From the NCBI RefSeq assembly GCF_014694455.1, contig NZ_JAAUWT010000013.1, positions 62,001 to 126,000 of the forward strand: a DNA stretch of 64,000 nt. The letters are read 5' to 3'. Below, piece by piece: positions 1-7,997 of this stretch (position 1 is the first letter of the stretch; the number at the start of each line of letters is the position of its first letter). The notes under the pieces are model-generated. The model searched no databases. It was given only the letters and a program-made list of their open reading frames with translations, and was not told where the DNA came from. Source of the stretch: Vibrio sp. S9_S30 (GTDB taxonomy: Bacteria; Pseudomonadota; Gammaproteobacteria; Enterobacterales; Vibrionaceae). Position numbers and translations under genes: made by a program.

Positions 1-383
1 TGACTTGCGTGCTTGAGCCACAAGAGGGCAAACCAGACAGGAAAGTTTATTCAATAACAGAAGAAGGACGCCGAGCACTAGGGGAGTGGTTTGACCAACC
101 CACTGCACACCCAACTGTTCGTGATGAGTTCTCTGCCAAATTAATGGCATGTTCCGTACAGCCTTCGACTTCGTATATTGAGCAGCTGACTGGTCTGATT
201 GAAGAGTCTCGTCAACTGGTGAACCACTACAAAGAAATTGAGTCGGTTTACTATGCGACCCCAAGCACGTTAGACAAGCAAGCGCGTTTAGAGCGTTTAA
301 CCCTACGTCGCAACTTGTTGCTTCGTAACACTTGGGTCGCTTGGGCAGAAGAAGCACTTGCCGAACTAGAAGCAATGGCGTAA
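1..383 (+). CDS. aphA: AphA, PadR-family transcriptional regulator (5' end outside window)
   Basis: This is the C-terminal two thirds of AphA, the PadR-type regulator that controls virulence and low-cell-density quorum-sensing genes in vibrios. The first complete codon is at position 3 and reads in frame through T-C-V-L-E-P-Q-E-G-K, the wing region just after the winged helix; the GTG at 9 is an internal valine, not a start. The stretch PTAHPTVRDEFSAKLMACS and the C-terminal helices rich in R-L-T-L-R-R-N-L-L match what I recall of Vibrio AphA almost residue for residue. The C-terminal half forms the antiparallel coiled-coil dimer interface. It converges on metF and is followed by a strong terminator. 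Confidence 0.93.
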   Translation, partial: TCVLEPQEGKPDRKVYSITEEGRRALGEWFDQPTAHPTVRDEFSAKLMACSVQPSTSYIEQLTGLIEESRQLVNHYKEIESVYYATPSTLDKQARLERLTLRRNLLLRNTWVAWAEEALAELEAMA

Positions 384-405
384 ATCTTCGCCATTCTTAA
401 ACAAC

Positions 406-435
406 AAAGGTTGGTGTATGCACCAACCTTTTTTT
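406..435 (+). terminator. Rho-independent terminator of aphA
   Basis: A perfect stem AAAGGTTGGTG / CACCAACCTTT with a 4-nt loop is followed by a T run. It lies 23 bases after the aphA stop and could also serve the convergent metF. Confidence 0.9.
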
Positions 436-473
436 GTGTTTGACGTGTATTATCGGACGGTATTTCTACCAAA

Positions 474-1364
474 CTAAACTTGTGGGCGAACACCCAACGT
501 ATGGCATAACGCATACGTCATTTCCGCTCGGTTCAGCGTATAGAAGTGAAAATCCTTCACCCCTTCACGGCTTAAAATTCTTACTATATCGATCGCTTGA
601 CTCGCCCCCACCAACTGACGGGTTGTGGGATCATCATCCAATCCTTCGAATTGCTTCGCCATCCATCCAGGCACTTTGACGTTATTGATGCTTGCAAAAC
701 GAGAGGCCTGCTTAAAGTTCGACACCGGCAGGATCCCCGGAACAATCTCAACGTCAATCCCCGCTGCCACACAACGATCGCGAAAACGCAGATAACTCTC
801 TACATCAAAAAAGAACTGAGTGATGGCGCGGTTGGCACCCGCATCCACTTTACGCTTCAAATTGAGTAGATCAGCTTGCGCACTTTTGGCTTCTGGGTGA
901 ACTTCAGGGAATGCCGCGACAGAAATATCAAAATCATGCAGTGACTTCAGTAATTCGACCAAATCGGAGGCATACATATCTGGCGCACCACCACCCGGTG
1001 GAATGTCGCCACGCAACGCTACAATGCTTTCAATGCCATTCCTCCAGTAATCATTAGCAATGTTCACCAATTCATCACGGGACGCATCGATACACGTTAA
1101 GTGTGGTGCCGCAACCAAACCTGTTTGATCTTTGATTTCTTTGATAATGGAATGCGTGCGGTCACGTTCTCCAGAGTTTGCACCGTAGGTAACAGAAACA
1201 AACTTTGGCTGTAAGGTTTTCAGGCGGTGCACTGAGTTCCAAAGCGTTTCTTCCATTTTTTCACTGCTTGGTGGAAAAAACTCAAATGAGACATTGATGT
1301 CACCAGAAAGCTCAGCAACGTTCTGATTCAAAGCATCTATATGACTGGCGTGGGTATAACTCAT
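474..1364 (-). CDS. metF: 5,10-methylenetetrahydrofolate reductase
   Basis: MetF reduces 5,10-methylene-THF to 5-methyl-THF with FAD and NADH, supplying the methyl group for the last step of methionine synthesis. The 296-residue product equals the E. coli length and carries the family blocks FEFFPP near residue 20, SVTYGANSGERDRT, HLTCID, PEVHPEAKSAQADL, QFFFD and the C-terminal FHFYTLNR. The start at 1364 (MSYTHASHIDALNQ) is chosen because a GGGAGAG Shine-Dalgarno precedes it and E. coli MetF begins equivalently; a TTG nine codons upstream is unsupported. Three tandem MetJ boxes lie about 50 bases upstream, so repression by MetJ with S-adenosylmethionine is expected. Confidence 0.97.
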   Translation of the reverse strand: MSYTHASHIDALNQNVAELSGDINVSFEFFPPSSEKMEETLWNSVHRLKTLQPKFVSVTYGANSGERDRTHSIIKEIKDQTGLVAAPHLTCIDASRDELVNIANDYWRNGIESIVALRGDIPPGGGAPDMYASDLVELLKSLHDFDISVAAFPEVHPEAKSAQADLLNLKRKVDAGANRAITQFFFDVESYLRFRDRCVAAGIDVEIVPGILPVSNFKQASRFASINNVKVPGWMAKQFEGLDDDPTTRQLVGASQAIDIVRILSREGVKDFHFYTLNRAEMTYALCHTLGVRPQV

Positions 1365-1413
1365 GCTTCTCTCCCTGTGGCACCACCACAAAAAATTCTT
1401 TTTAAATTCGCAG

Positions 1414-1437
1414 CGACGTTTAGACGTCTATATGTCC
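1414..1437. promoter_or_regulatory. MetJ operator of metF (three met boxes)
   Basis: Three adjacent 8-bp met boxes (CGACGTTT, AGACGTCT, ATATGTCC) include one perfect consensus AGACGTCT in the middle. They lie upstream of metF on the minus strand. The layout closely mirrors the metB/metJ operator at 5323-5354. Confidence 0.88.
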
Positions 1438-1542
1438 AGAGAATGTCTTTTATCCGATTTAATGTCAACTGGATCACCATGAATTTTATTCATGATTAAG
1501 CTGAGTATTTTTCATTAAAAAAATCACAGCATCTGGATGGCG

Positions 1543-1570
1543 TTGGAATAACAAAATTGGAATAACAAAA
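1543..1570. repeat. Perfect 14-bp tandem duplication
   Basis: TTGGAATAACAAAA occurs twice back to back (1543-1556, 1557-1570). The second copy abuts the metL terminator and supplies its T tract on the minus strand. It lies in the metF-metL intergenic region. Confidence 0.9.
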
Positions 1571-1590
1571 AAGGGCGCGCAGCGCCCTTT
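1564..1590 (-). terminator. Rho-independent terminator of metBL
   Basis: The stem AAAGGGCGC / GCGCCCTTT (1570-1578, 1582-1590) has a 3-nt loop and is followed on the minus strand by a T run. It lies 15 bases after the metL stop. Confidence 0.9.
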
Positions 1591-1605
1591 AGTGATAATA
1601 AATAG

Positions 1606-4017
1606 TTATAGCAAACTTGCAAGCCGATTCAGGTCCGACTGAATAGCCCCTGCCGTCACCGCTTTACCGGCACCAGGACCGCGAATAACCAACGGGTTGT
1701 CTTTATACCACTTACTCTCGATGGCAAAGATATTATCGCAGGGTAATAAGTTCGCTAATGCGTGCTCGCAAGGTAATGCTTCAACCCCTACGGTTGCGCT
1801 CCCGTTCTTTTCTAGTCTTGCAACATAGCGCAATACTTTGTCTTCACGTTGTGCTTTCTCAAGACGCTCGGCTAAGTTCTCGCTCAAGATCTGTCCATTG
1901 TCCAAAAAATCATCCAGTGGCAAATCACGTAATTGCTCTGGAACCAGTGATTCCACTTTCACGTTTTCAGGTTCTAGTTCTAATCCAGACTCACGCGCCA
2001 AAATCACCAACTTACGCATGACATCAGAGCCATCTAGGTCACAACGGGGATCCGGTTCGGTTAACCCCTGCTGCCAAGCAAGATCCACCAAGTCACTGAA
2101 AGGCACCTGACCATCAAATTGTTGGAAAAGCCATGACAGCGTTCCTGAGAAGATGCCAGATAGCGCAAGGATATCATCCCCACTTTCACGCAAATCACGC
2201 ACGGTGTGGTTTACAGGAAGCCCTGCGCCTACTGTCGCGTTATAGAACCAGTGACGACCCGTCTTTGAAAAGGCATCCTGAACTTGATGGTAAATTTCCC
2301 CCGGTGCAGAGCCTGCCACTTTGTTTGCTGAAATTAAATGGAAACCATGCTCCGCAATGCTGACATATTGATTAGATAAGGCTTCACTTGCGGTAACATC
2401 CAGTACGATCACTTCATCGTATTTCTGCTGATGTGCCAGTTTGTCGAGCCATTCAATGCCGTCATTGCTGATCGCTTCATCATTAAAACGGTTGAAGACT
2501 TCTTTCGCATCGATACCATCGAAATCCAACCAATACGTTTGGCTATCTACGACTGCAACCAAGTCAAACGTTTTCCCATGGCGCTTTTCGAGCTCTTCTT
2601 TTTGCTCATCAAACAAGGCTATCCAACTTGAGCCGATATTGCCTTTACCACACAACGCAATCGCAATGCGCTTTTGCGCTTGAAATAACTGGCTGTGAAT
2701 GCCCTTTATCAAACGAGATGTATCGGTTTTACGAAGAACCGCAACCAAACTAAGTCCAGATTCAGCTTCACTGATGAACTCAACAGGGCTGTTTTTCAAT
2801 TGCTGGTAAAAACCGTAGCAATGATTCGGGTTGTTCGTCACGCCAGCCCCAACAGCAGCAACTAGGGAATACCCTTCTTTTAATTTAATTTCCGCACCAA
2901 TGGCGACATCTTGTAGATGAGAAAGCGCTTCACCTGCCACTTCGGAGGTATACGCTAAGAGCAAGCAACCTTGGTCATCTTGCGCTTCAAACGCCAAAGG
3001 GCTGAGTTGCCCACGTGAAAGCGTTGTCAGTACTTCTTTGGCTAGGCGTTCAAAATCGTGCCCATGCCCAAAGTCCACTTTAACCAGCAACACTTCATCT
3101 AAAGAGGTAATGATCTTAGCGCCACGCCCTGACGCCAGAACACGTTCAATACGCGTCGAACCCGATTCAGCTTGGTAGCTGCAACGCAAATGCAGCTCCA
3201 TCGAACTTTGAGCGACAGGCTGTAAAGTACGGCTATGGAGAACTGGGGCAGCCAAACGAGCAAGCTCACTGGCTTCATCCAAGCGCAGCAGAGGCAACAA
3301 ACAGGCGTCAGAGACTTTACGAGGGTCAGCGCTGTATACGCCCGCGACATCACTCCATATCGTGACTCTAAACGCTTCGGCTAACGCACCAATGACGGTT
3401 GCTGAGTAATCTGACCCATTACGCCCTAGCAGTACCGTTTCACCGTCTTCATTTTTAGCCATGAAACCGGTGATAACAATTCGACACTGACGATGCTGTG
3501 CTAACGACTCTTTGATTAAAGGGTAGGAACGGGCTCGGTCCACTTCCGGCTGAGCACCATGTTCAGCACGAAGGAAATCACGTGAATCTTGCGAAACGGC
3601 TTCTAATCCATTGTGATTAAGAAGTTCCGCCAGTAATCTTGCCGACCAGATCTCGCCATGTCCTATCGCTGACGATTTTTGAGCACTGCTTAAGGGATAG
3701 GACAGCTCACCTAACCTAGAAAACTCGGTATTCAGAGCATCAAGCAAAGCTGCTGCGCGATCCGCTGGTAACAAGCTTTCAATGAGGTTGGTTTGGTACA
3801 GCCTTAATTTTTGCAACGCTTCATGCGCTAAGCGTCCGTCTTTTTCTAACGCGGCTAACCAAGCAATAAGTTGGTTTGTCGTGGTGCCCGCTGCGGACAC
3901 CACAACCAAATCGCTCGTGTCGGAGTATTCTTTAAGTATACTCACGACACGCTGATAGCAATTCGCATCAGCCAAGCTACTGCCACCAAATTTGTGCAAT
4001 TGTCGCTCGATAGTCAT
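1606..4017 (-). CDS. metL: Bifunctional aspartokinase / homoserine dehydrogenase II
   Basis: MetL catalyses the first and third steps of the aspartate pathway towards methionine, in the cytoplasm. At 803 residues it is close to E. coli MetL (810). The N-terminal kinase half opens with KFGGSSLADA and has the HGEIWSARLL and GRNGSDYSATVIGALA motifs. The homoserine dehydrogenase half begins near residue 455 with the nucleotide-binding sequence IALCGKGNIGSSW and later has SANKVAGS, NATVGAGLPV and the SGIFSGTLSW block. Its ATG overlaps the metB stop (TAATG), so the two are translationally coupled and share the metB promoter and MetJ control. It is called MetL rather than ThrA from its place beside metB; the regulatory part between the domains would need alignment to confirm. 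Confidence 0.96.
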   Translation of the reverse strand: MTIERQLHKFGGSSLADANCYQRVVSILKEYSDTSDLVVVSAAGTTTNQLIAWLAALEKDGRLAHEALQKLRLYQTNLIESLLPADRAAALLDALNTEFSRLGELSYPLSSAQKSSAIGHGEIWSARLLAELLNHNGLEAVSQDSRDFLRAEHGAQPEVDRARSYPLIKESLAQHRQCRIVITGFMAKNEDGETVLLGRNGSDYSATVIGALAEAFRVTIWSDVAGVYSADPRKVSDACLLPLLRLDEASELARLAAPVLHSRTLQPVAQSSMELHLRCSYQAESGSTRIERVLASGRGAKIITSLDEVLLVKVDFGHGHDFERLAKEVLTTLSRGQLSPLAFEAQDDQGCLLLAYTSEVAGEALSHLQDVAIGAEIKLKEGYSLVAAVGAGVTNNPNHCYGFYQQLKNSPVEFISEAESGLSLVAVLRKTDTSRLIKGIHSQLFQAQKRIAIALCGKGNIGSSWIALFDEQKEELEKRHGKTFDLVAVVDSQTYWLDFDGIDAKEVFNRFNDEAISNDGIEWLDKLAHQQKYDEVIVLDVTASEALSNQYVSIAEHGFHLISANKVAGSAPGEIYHQVQDAFSKTGRHWFYNATVGAGLPVNHTVRDLRESGDDILALSGIFSGTLSWLFQQFDGQVPFSDLVDLAWQQGLTEPDPRCDLDGSDVMRKLVILARESGLELEPENVKVESLVPEQLRDLPLDDFLDNGQILSENLAERLEKAQREDKVLRYVARLEKNGSATVGVEALPCEHALANLLPCDNIFAIESKWYKDNPLVIRGPGAGKAVTAGAIQSDLNRLASLL

Positions 4018-5183
4018 TACGCCACCTCCTTGGCTTTTGCAAAGGCTTGCTCCAAGTCTGCCACCAGATCTTGTGCATCTTCCAGCCCCACAGACAAACG
4101 CAATAACGTCGGTGCAATACCCGCTTCCTCTTGCGCTTCATCACTCATGGCGCGGTGTGTCATTGAGCCAGGGTGGCAGATCAAGCTTTCCACGCCACCC
4201 AATGATTCGGCAAGCGAGAATAGCTCCAGTGAGCTGGCAAAACATTTCATTTGCTCAAAGCTTCCATTTAATTCAAAACTGAGCATTGAACCAAAACCCG
4301 ATTGCTGCTTCTTAGCGATCTCATGCCCTGGGTGATCTGGCAAACTTGGATGGTAAATCGTTCCAACCAATTCATGTGTTTTCAGAAACTCTAGAATAGT
4401 GTTTGCGCTTTCCTCATGAACTCGCATACGTGCACCCAGTGTACGTAGACCTCTCAGAGTCATATAACTGTCGAATGGCGTCCCTGTCGCGCCAATACAG
4501 TTCCCCCACCATGCCAAATCTTCCGCGTGCTTTTCATCTTTACAGATGATCACACCACCAATAACATCAGAGTGTCCATTAATGAATTTTGTCGTGGAAT
4601 GCACAACAAAATCGGCTCCCAGTGTCAGTGGCTTTTGGTAAACCGGTGTTAAAAAGGTGTTGTCGACAGCTATCAACGTCCCCACTTGCTTTGCCTGTTC
4701 ACAAATTTTGGCAATATCAACAACACGTACCAGTGGGTTGGATGGCGTTTCAAGTAAGATCAGCTTTGGTTTTTTACTCAATGCTTGCGCAAGAGCGGAT
4801 TCATCTGACTGATCAACAAATTCAACCTTGAAGTCTCCCTTAAGTGAACGGGTGTTAAACAGACGGTAAGTACCACCATAGCAATCATGTGGCGCGATAA
4901 TCAGATCATCAGGACCTAGGAATGCGGTTGCCCAAAGATTAATGGCTGCTGTACCTGTATTGGTGATGATGGCATTTGCGCCTTCTTCCAGTTCAGCTAA
5001 CGCTTGTTCAAGCAACCCTCGGTTTGGATTTCCTGAACGCGTGTAGTCATATTTGGGCACTTCGCCAAAGGCAGGAAAGCCATAGTTCGTAGACAAGTAA
5101 ATTGGTGGGACAACCGCGTGATACTGAGTATCCGCTTCAATACCAGTGCGTACGGCAATAGTGGCTGGCTTTCGTTGGCTCAT
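4017..5183 (-). CDS. metB: Cystathionine gamma-synthase
   Basis: MetB joins O-succinyl-homoserine and cysteine to cystathionine using pyridoxal phosphate. The 388-residue product has the fold-type I PLP signature: YDYTRSGNPNR near the N terminus, the NTGTAAINL cofactor segment, SNPLVRVVDI, VDNTFLTP, and the Schiff-base lysine in HSTTKFINGHSDV. The start at 5183 (MSQRKPATIAVRTG) is preceded by AAGGAAG nine bases upstream and matches E. coli MetB; an in-frame ATG 14 codons earlier lacks a ribosome site. The gene is first in a metBL operon, divergent from metJ, with a four-box MetJ operator between them. Confidence 0.95.
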   Translation of the reverse strand: MSQRKPATIAVRTGIEADTQYHAVVPPIYLSTNYGFPAFGEVPKYDYTRSGNPNRGLLEQALAELEEGANAIITNTGTAAINLWATAFLGPDDLIIAPHDCYGGTYRLFNTRSLKGDFKVEFVDQSDESALAQALSKKPKLILLETPSNPLVRVVDIAKICEQAKQVGTLIAVDNTFLTPVYQKPLTLGADFVVHSTTKFINGHSDVIGGVIICKDEKHAEDLAWWGNCIGATGTPFDSYMTLRGLRTLGARMRVHEESANTILEFLKTHELVGTIYHPSLPDHPGHEIAKKQQSGFGSMLSFELNGSFEQMKCFASSLELFSLAESLGGVESLICHPGSMTHRAMSDEAQEEAGIAPTLLRLSVGLEDAQDLVADLEQAFAKAKEVA

Positions 5184-5322
5184 AAATAGGGTCTTCCTTT
5201 CCTGTGGTGCAATCTTTTCGAGCATCTGTTATACCAATTACACACGCGGGTTAACATGCATGTAACGTATTTTAACGGAGAGAGTCACGCTTAATAAGCC
5301 GTACTTTAACGCTCTCACTTTA

Positions 5323-5354
5323 GGACGTCAACACTTCCAGACGTCTATATGTCT
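5323..5354. promoter_or_regulatory. MetJ operator between metB and metJ (four met boxes)
   Basis: Four contiguous 8-bp boxes (GGACGTCA, ACACTTCC, AGACGTCT, ATATGTCT) lie in the divergent metB-metJ spacer. The third is the perfect consensus. The last two nearly repeat those at metF. They can repress metBL and autoregulate metJ. Confidence 0.9.
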
Positions 5355-5485
5355 TTGCTTGTGGCAGTAAAAGTCGCTAAAATTGCATCTTAATGAACGG
5401 CTAAGTCACTAAAACACATGAAAACCGTTTTCTGTGCGGAGTAGAGTAGCCATATAACTTAGATAAATATAATTGAAGGTGCGCA

Positions 5486-5806
5486 ATGGCAGACTGGAAT
5501 GGCGAGTACATCAGCCCCTATGCTGAGCATGGTAAGAAAAGCGAACAAGTAAAAAAAATTACAGTATCGATTCCGTTAAAAGTCCTTAAGGTCCTTACAG
5601 ACGAAAGAACACGCCGCCAAATTAACAATCTGCGTCACGCCACCAACAGCGAACTGCTTTGTGAAGCTTTTTTACACGCTTATACCGGCCAGCCGTTACC
5701 AACAGATGAAGATTTGCGAAAAGATCGCCCTGACGACATCCCGAGTGAAGTGAAAAAAATCATGACGGAAATGGGGATCGAATACGAAGCCTACGACGAA
5801 GAATAG
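5486..5806 (+). CDS. metJ: Methionine repressor MetJ
   Basis: MetJ is the ribbon-helix-helix repressor of methionine genes, with S-adenosylmethionine as corepressor. The product is 106 residues (E. coli 105). The DNA-contacting beta strand is KKITVSIP at about residues 23-30, followed by helix A (LKVLTDERTRRQINNLRHATNSELLCEAFLHA), and the C-terminal tail is acidic. A GAAGGTG ribosome site precedes the ATG. It is transcribed divergently from metBL over the shared operator, so autorepression is likely. A terminator starts at its stop codon. Confidence 0.98.
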   Translation: MADWNGEYISPYAEHGKKSEQVKKITVSIPLKVLKVLTDERTRRQINNLRHATNSELLCEAFLHAYTGQPLPTDEDLRKDRPDDIPSEVKKIMTEMGIEYEAYDEE

Positions 5807-5840
5807 AAAAAGGGGATGGAATGAACTATCCCCTTTTTCA
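5806..5840 (+). terminator. Rho-independent terminator of metJ
   Basis: The stem AAAAAGGGGAT / ATCCCCTTTTT has a loop of about 11 bases. It begins at the end of the metJ stop codon and ends in T residues. Confidence 0.88.
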
Positions 5841-5925
5841 TTTATTTTCAACAAGCCATTTGGCGATGAACTTGCTTGCCCTCCTGCGGGGCTGGGTTTC
5901 ACGCGGGGGTGCTTTCTCTATTGCC

Positions 5926-5959
5926 TTGATTGATCGACTGCATTGATTTATCTACTGCA
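5926..5959. repeat. Imperfect 17-bp tandem duplication at the malic enzyme 3' end
   Basis: TTGATTGATCGACTGCA (5926-5942) is followed directly by TTGATTTATCTACTGCA (5943-5959), with two mismatches. The second copy contains the stop codon and last codons of the malic enzyme gene. Confidence 0.8.
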
Positions 5960-7211
5960 TATAGTTTTCAGGCATTTCAATGCGAGCAACCCCTGAATCA
6001 ATAGCAGCTTGCGCCACCGCTTTTGCGACTCGTGGGAGCAAACGAGCATCCATAGGCTTAGGGATGATATAACCCGATCCAAACTCTAATTCTGAGACGC
6101 CGGCTGCTTTTTTCACTTCTTCTGGTACTGGCTCTTTTGCTAACTGTCGAATAGCATCCACCGCCGCGAGTTTCATTTCATCATTGATTTCACTGGCGCG
6201 AACATCCAAAGCACCTCGGAAAAGAAATGGGAAACAAATAACATTGTTGACCTGATTTGGGTAGTCACTTCGACCAGTCCCCATGATCAAATCATCGCGA
6301 ACTTGATGTGCCAACTCTGGTTTGATCTCTGGATCTGGGTTAGAACACGCAAAAACGACTGGTTTATCCGCCATTAATTTTAGCGCTTCAGCAGGCAATA
6401 AATCGGGACCAGATACCCCCAAGAACAGGTCGGCACCTTCAATGACATCTTCCAGTGTGCGCTTATCCGTGTTGTTTGCAAATAATTGCTTATATTCATT
6501 AAGGTCATTGCGACGAGTATGAATGACCCCTTTGCGATCCAACATGTAAATTTTTTCACGTTGTGCACCACACTTTATCAGCAATTCCATGCAAGCTACG
6601 GCGGCGGCCCCCGCACCTAAACAAACAATCGTCGCGTCTTCAAGTTTCTTACCTTGAAGTTCAATAGCATTCAACATGCCCGCTGCGGTCACAATGGCTG
6701 TACCATGTTGATCATCATGAAAAACGGGCACATCACAACGCTCAATTAAGCGCTGTTCAATTTCAAAGCAATCCGGAGCTTTAATGTCCTCTAGATTGAT
6801 GCCACCAAAAGTATCCGCAATGTTGGCGACAGTATCTACAAATTCGTCAATCGTACGATGCTTCACTTCGATATCAATAGAGTCCAGACCGGCAAAACGT
6901 TTAAACAGAAGAGACTTACCTTCCATCACAGGTTTCGACGCAAGGGGGCCTAGGTTACCCAGCCCAAGGATAGCTGTACCGTTAGAAATCACAGCCACCA
7001 TGTTACCTTTGGCTGTGTACTTATAAACATTATCGGCATTTTGTGCGATCTCTCGTACAGGTTCTGCTACACCAGGGCTGTAAGCCAGCGCAAGATCTTC
7101 CACCGTATTGGCAGGCTTGGTGAGTTCGACGGAAATTTTACCGGGAGTAGGTTGCGCGTGATAATCCAGAGCTTGTTGGCGAAAATCTTGTTGGCTATTG
7201 TCTTCGGACAT
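5952..7211 (-). CDS. NADP-type malic enzyme, short form
   Basis: This cytoplasmic enzyme oxidatively decarboxylates malate to pyruvate, yielding reduced cofactor. The 419-residue product contains only the malic enzyme N-terminal and NAD-binding domains: ALAYSPGVAEP, GNMVAVISNGTAILGLGNLG, the metal-site segment NLEDIKAPDCFEIE, VPVFHDDQHGTAIV, the Rossmann motif VCLGAGAAAVAC, and FACSNPDPEI. It lacks the phosphotransacetylase domain found in long MaeB proteins of about 760 residues, which suggests a different regulation. The start at 7211 (ATG, MSEDNSQQDF) is chosen over a TTG five codons upstream because GGAA lies nine bases before it. Cofactor preference cannot be read safely from sequence. 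Confidence 0.92.
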   Translation of the reverse strand: MSEDNSQQDFRQQALDYHAQPTPGKISVELTKPANTVEDLALAYSPGVAEPVREIAQNADNVYKYTAKGNMVAVISNGTAILGLGNLGPLASKPVMEGKSLLFKRFAGLDSIDIEVKHRTIDEFVDTVANIADTFGGINLEDIKAPDCFEIEQRLIERCDVPVFHDDQHGTAIVTAAGMLNAIELQGKKLEDATIVCLGAGAAAVACMELLIKCGAQREKIYMLDRKGVIHTRRNDLNEYKQLFANNTDKRTLEDVIEGADLFLGVSGPDLLPAEALKLMADKPVVFACSNPDPEIKPELAHQVRDDLIMGTGRSDYPNQVNNVICFPFLFRGALDVRASEINDEMKLAAVDAIRQLAKEPVPEEVKKAAGVSELEFGSGYIIPKPMDARLLPRVAKAVAQAAIDSGVARIEMPENYMQ

Positions 7212-7423
7212 GTGGGGACGTTCCAATTATTGTTTTGGGGTTAGGTAAAAGGTGTTTCTTACATTATGAGTTGAAGCCGACCGCAAATATAATATCGACT
7301 CGATCATTATACTAAAGTATGACTTGCAATCTTCATAGATTACTAAAGTAAAAGAGAAGTCATTTTGAAAGAGCTAAGACCACTTAACCGAGAGCTAAAT
7401 CAAGAAACCGTGATTTCATGAAC

Positions 7424-7450
7424 GAAAAAAGGACGCCAAGGCGTCCTTTC
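7424..7450 (-). terminator. Rho-independent terminator of rpmE
   Basis: The stem AAAGGACGCC / GGCGTCCTTT is followed by a T run on the minus strand. It lies 28 bases beyond the rpmE stop. Confidence 0.88.
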
Positions 7451-7478
7451 AAATTTGGTCAGTATTACGAGTTCGTAA

Positions 7479-7694
7479 TTACTTGCTGCTAAGAGCACCA
7501 AAACGCTTGTTGAAGCGATCAACACGGCCGCCTGTATCAACGATACGCTGCTTACCTGTGTAGAACGGATGACATTTGTCACATACGTCTAGGTGGATAG
7601 ATTCTTTGTTTAGAGTTGTTTTGAACTCAAAAGTGTTGCCACAAGAACATGTTGCTGCAACCGCTTTGTATTCTGGGTGAATACCTACTTTCAT
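7479..7694 (-). CDS. rpmE: 50S ribosomal protein L31, zinc-binding form
   Basis: L31 bridges the large subunit to the small-subunit head. The 71-residue product is full length and has the four zinc-ligand cysteines C16, C18, C38 and C41 (CSC ... CDKC), which mark the primary RpmE form rather than the zinc-free paralogue RpmE2/YkgM. The ending FNKRFGALSSK is typical. It is monocistronic, with its own terminator, between the malic enzyme and the divergent priA. Confidence 0.97.
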   Translation of the reverse strand: MKVGIHPEYKAVAATCSCGNTFEFKTTLNKESIHLDVCDKCHPFYTGKQRIVDTGGRVDRFNKRFGALSSK

Positions 7695-7997
7695 GGGATA
7701 ACCTCAAATTGGGCCGTGTCGCCATCCGAATCTATGCCGGACACCACACGTAGTTTCAGATAAATCGATGCGGTCTGACCACATCATCAAGGCGCAGTAT
7801 ATTAATGAAACATTAGGGAAGGATCAACCTATTTGATAGTTTTTTCGCCAACTATTTTCGCTTAAAAGGCAACTTGCCTCCCGTTACCCTATGGGTAAGC
7901 AAATCTGGGAACCCGCCAGATTGGATGGATAGGTTACTTAGCCAATCTTACTCGGTTATACTCACCTCATTCCTATCCGGTTCTTTATAACAGATTT
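7695..7997. other. rpmE-priA divergent intergenic region
   Basis: This 303-base spacer must hold the promoters of rpmE (minus) and priA (plus). I see no reading frame, hairpin terminator or recognisable operator in it. Confidence 0.6.

Noticed and set aside
3871..4335. 154-codon plus-strand frame across the metL/metB junction
   Set aside because: Antisense shadow of two well-supported genes; composition and residues look like frame-shifted noise.
4017..5225. Longer metB start at the ATG 5223-5225
   Set aside because: No ribosome site there and the extra 14 residues are absent from E. coli MetB; ATG 5183 has AAGGAAG at good spacing.
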